Translations under genes and position numbers: made by a program | Source: Phascolarctobacterium sp. | Lineage (GTDB): Bacteria; Bacillota; Negativicutes; Acidaminococcales; Acidaminococcaceae | Direction: 5' to 3' | DNA length: 49,714 bases | NCBI GenBank assembly: GCA_030523325.1 | Contig: JAUNIS010000018.1 | Span: forward strand, 1-49,714 | The notes under the pieces: generated by a model | Seen by the model: only the letters and a program-made list of their open reading frames with translations | The model's database searches: none | Told to the model about the DNA's origin: nothing | Shown here: positions 49,399 through 49,714 of the stretch, piece by piece | Numbering within the stretch: position 1 is the stretch's first letter | How the letters are laid out: every line of letters begins with the position of its first letter

Positions 49399-49475
49399 CG
49401 GGGTATAGCGCAGTTTGGTAGCGCACCTGCCTTGGGAGCAGGGTGTCGCAGGTTCGAATCCTGCTACTCCGACCA
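49399..49475 (+). tRNA. tRNA-Pro (anticodon TGG)
   Basis: The 7-bp acceptor CGGGGTA/TACTCCG, a D arm, the anticodon stem CCTGC/GCAGG with loop CTTGGGA (anticodon TGG), the T arm with TTCGAAT, and an encoded CCA are all present. It is the first gene of the cluster. Confidence 0.97.
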
Positions 49476-49482
49476 ACTTTTT

Positions 49483-49545
49483 GCGGGTGTAGTTAAGTGG
49501 GTATATGTTAGCCTTCCTTCTGATGGTGTGCATTGTCGACTTGTT
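49483..49545 (+). pseudogene. Decayed tRNA-Gly copy
   Basis: Bases from 49483 repeat the start of the functional tRNA-Gly at 49561 (GCGGGTGTAGTTAAGTGG, identical for 18 bases) exactly 78 bases earlier. The anticodon region still reads CTTCC, but the anticodon stem no longer pairs and the T arm and acceptor 3' side are lost. It looks like a tandem duplicate in decay. Confidence 0.7.
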
Positions 49546-49560
49546 ATATTCGTAAAACTT

Positions 49561-49634
49561 GCGGGTGTAGTTAAGTGGTATAACCTCAGCCTTCCAAGCT
49601 GATGTTGTGGGTTCGATTCCCATCGCCCGCTCCA
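49561..49634 (+). tRNA. tRNA-Gly (anticodon TCC)
   Basis: The acceptor GCGGGTG/CGCCCGC, the anticodon stem TCAGC/GCTGA with loop CTTCCAA (anticodon TCC), the T arm GTGGG-TTCGATT-CCCAT, and an encoded CCA form a complete cloverleaf. Confidence 0.96.
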
Positions 49635-49642
49635 TTTTATAT

Positions 49643-49714
<72 letters not shown>

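Overview
The window is an AT-rich bacterial chromosome segment. It is gene-dense from about 4.1 kb onward, almost entirely on the + strand. The housekeeping set (ZapA, MutS2, TrmK, a Nif3-like protein, YhaM-like HD exoribonuclease, YqeG phosphatase, YlbF regulator, DnaE, GltX, MurB) is typical of Bacillota. The ferredoxin-fused EtfA, the U32 peptidase and the anaerobic flavour suggest an anaerobic gut-type firmicute, perhaps a member of the Negativicutes. That lineage guess is inference; no rRNA gene is present to settle it.

Region 1 (1-4.1 kb) is accessory. It holds a probable type I toxin-antitoxin locus: a 26-residue holin-like toxin with its own promoter, a hairpin over its ribosome binding site, and a convergent antisense RNA promoter and terminator. 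It also holds an array of three adjacent hairpins, a lipoprotein, a minus-strand operon of three small unknown proteins, a pentapeptide-repeat protein cassette and at least three decayed gene fragments.

Region 2 (4.1-14 kb) is metabolic: an aldo/keto reductase with a membrane-anchored partner, a two-gene unit matching the two domains of the plant Tm-1 protein, and a glycogen-use operon. That operon pairs glycogen phosphorylase with a large fusion of a GH13 amylase and a GH77 4-alpha-glucanotransferase.

Region 3 (14-25.8 kb) has an ATPase with a nuclease-like C-terminus, a secreted DUF1036-like protein, a universal stress protein, a YgjP-type metallohydrolase, a SYLF-domain protein, DNA polymerase III alpha, electron-transfer flavoprotein EtfBA, and a free-standing PEP-utiliser swivel domain coupled to an unknown helical protein.

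Region 4 (26-41.9 kb) holds gltX, a chagasin-like inhibitor, zapA, a U32 protein, mutS2, an aminotransferase, a nucleoside kinase, an enoyl-CoA isomerase-like protein, an ABC exporter, and the trmK-nif3-yhaM chain.

Region 5 (42-49.7 kb) has a two-component system in one overlapping chain with yqeG, a nitrilase and a D-Ala-D-Ala dipeptidase-like enzyme. It continues with ylbF-murB-unknown-nitroreductase and ends in a tRNA cluster (Pro, a decayed Gly copy, Gly, and a truncated Arg).

Between 13.9 and 39.6 kb the intergenic gaps carry repeated copies of a short element: AATTAGCAAT-type direct repeats, then a small palindrome (GGATTTTGC, three bases, GCAAAATCC), then a TTTGATTAAA tail. It fits no feature type I know by name.
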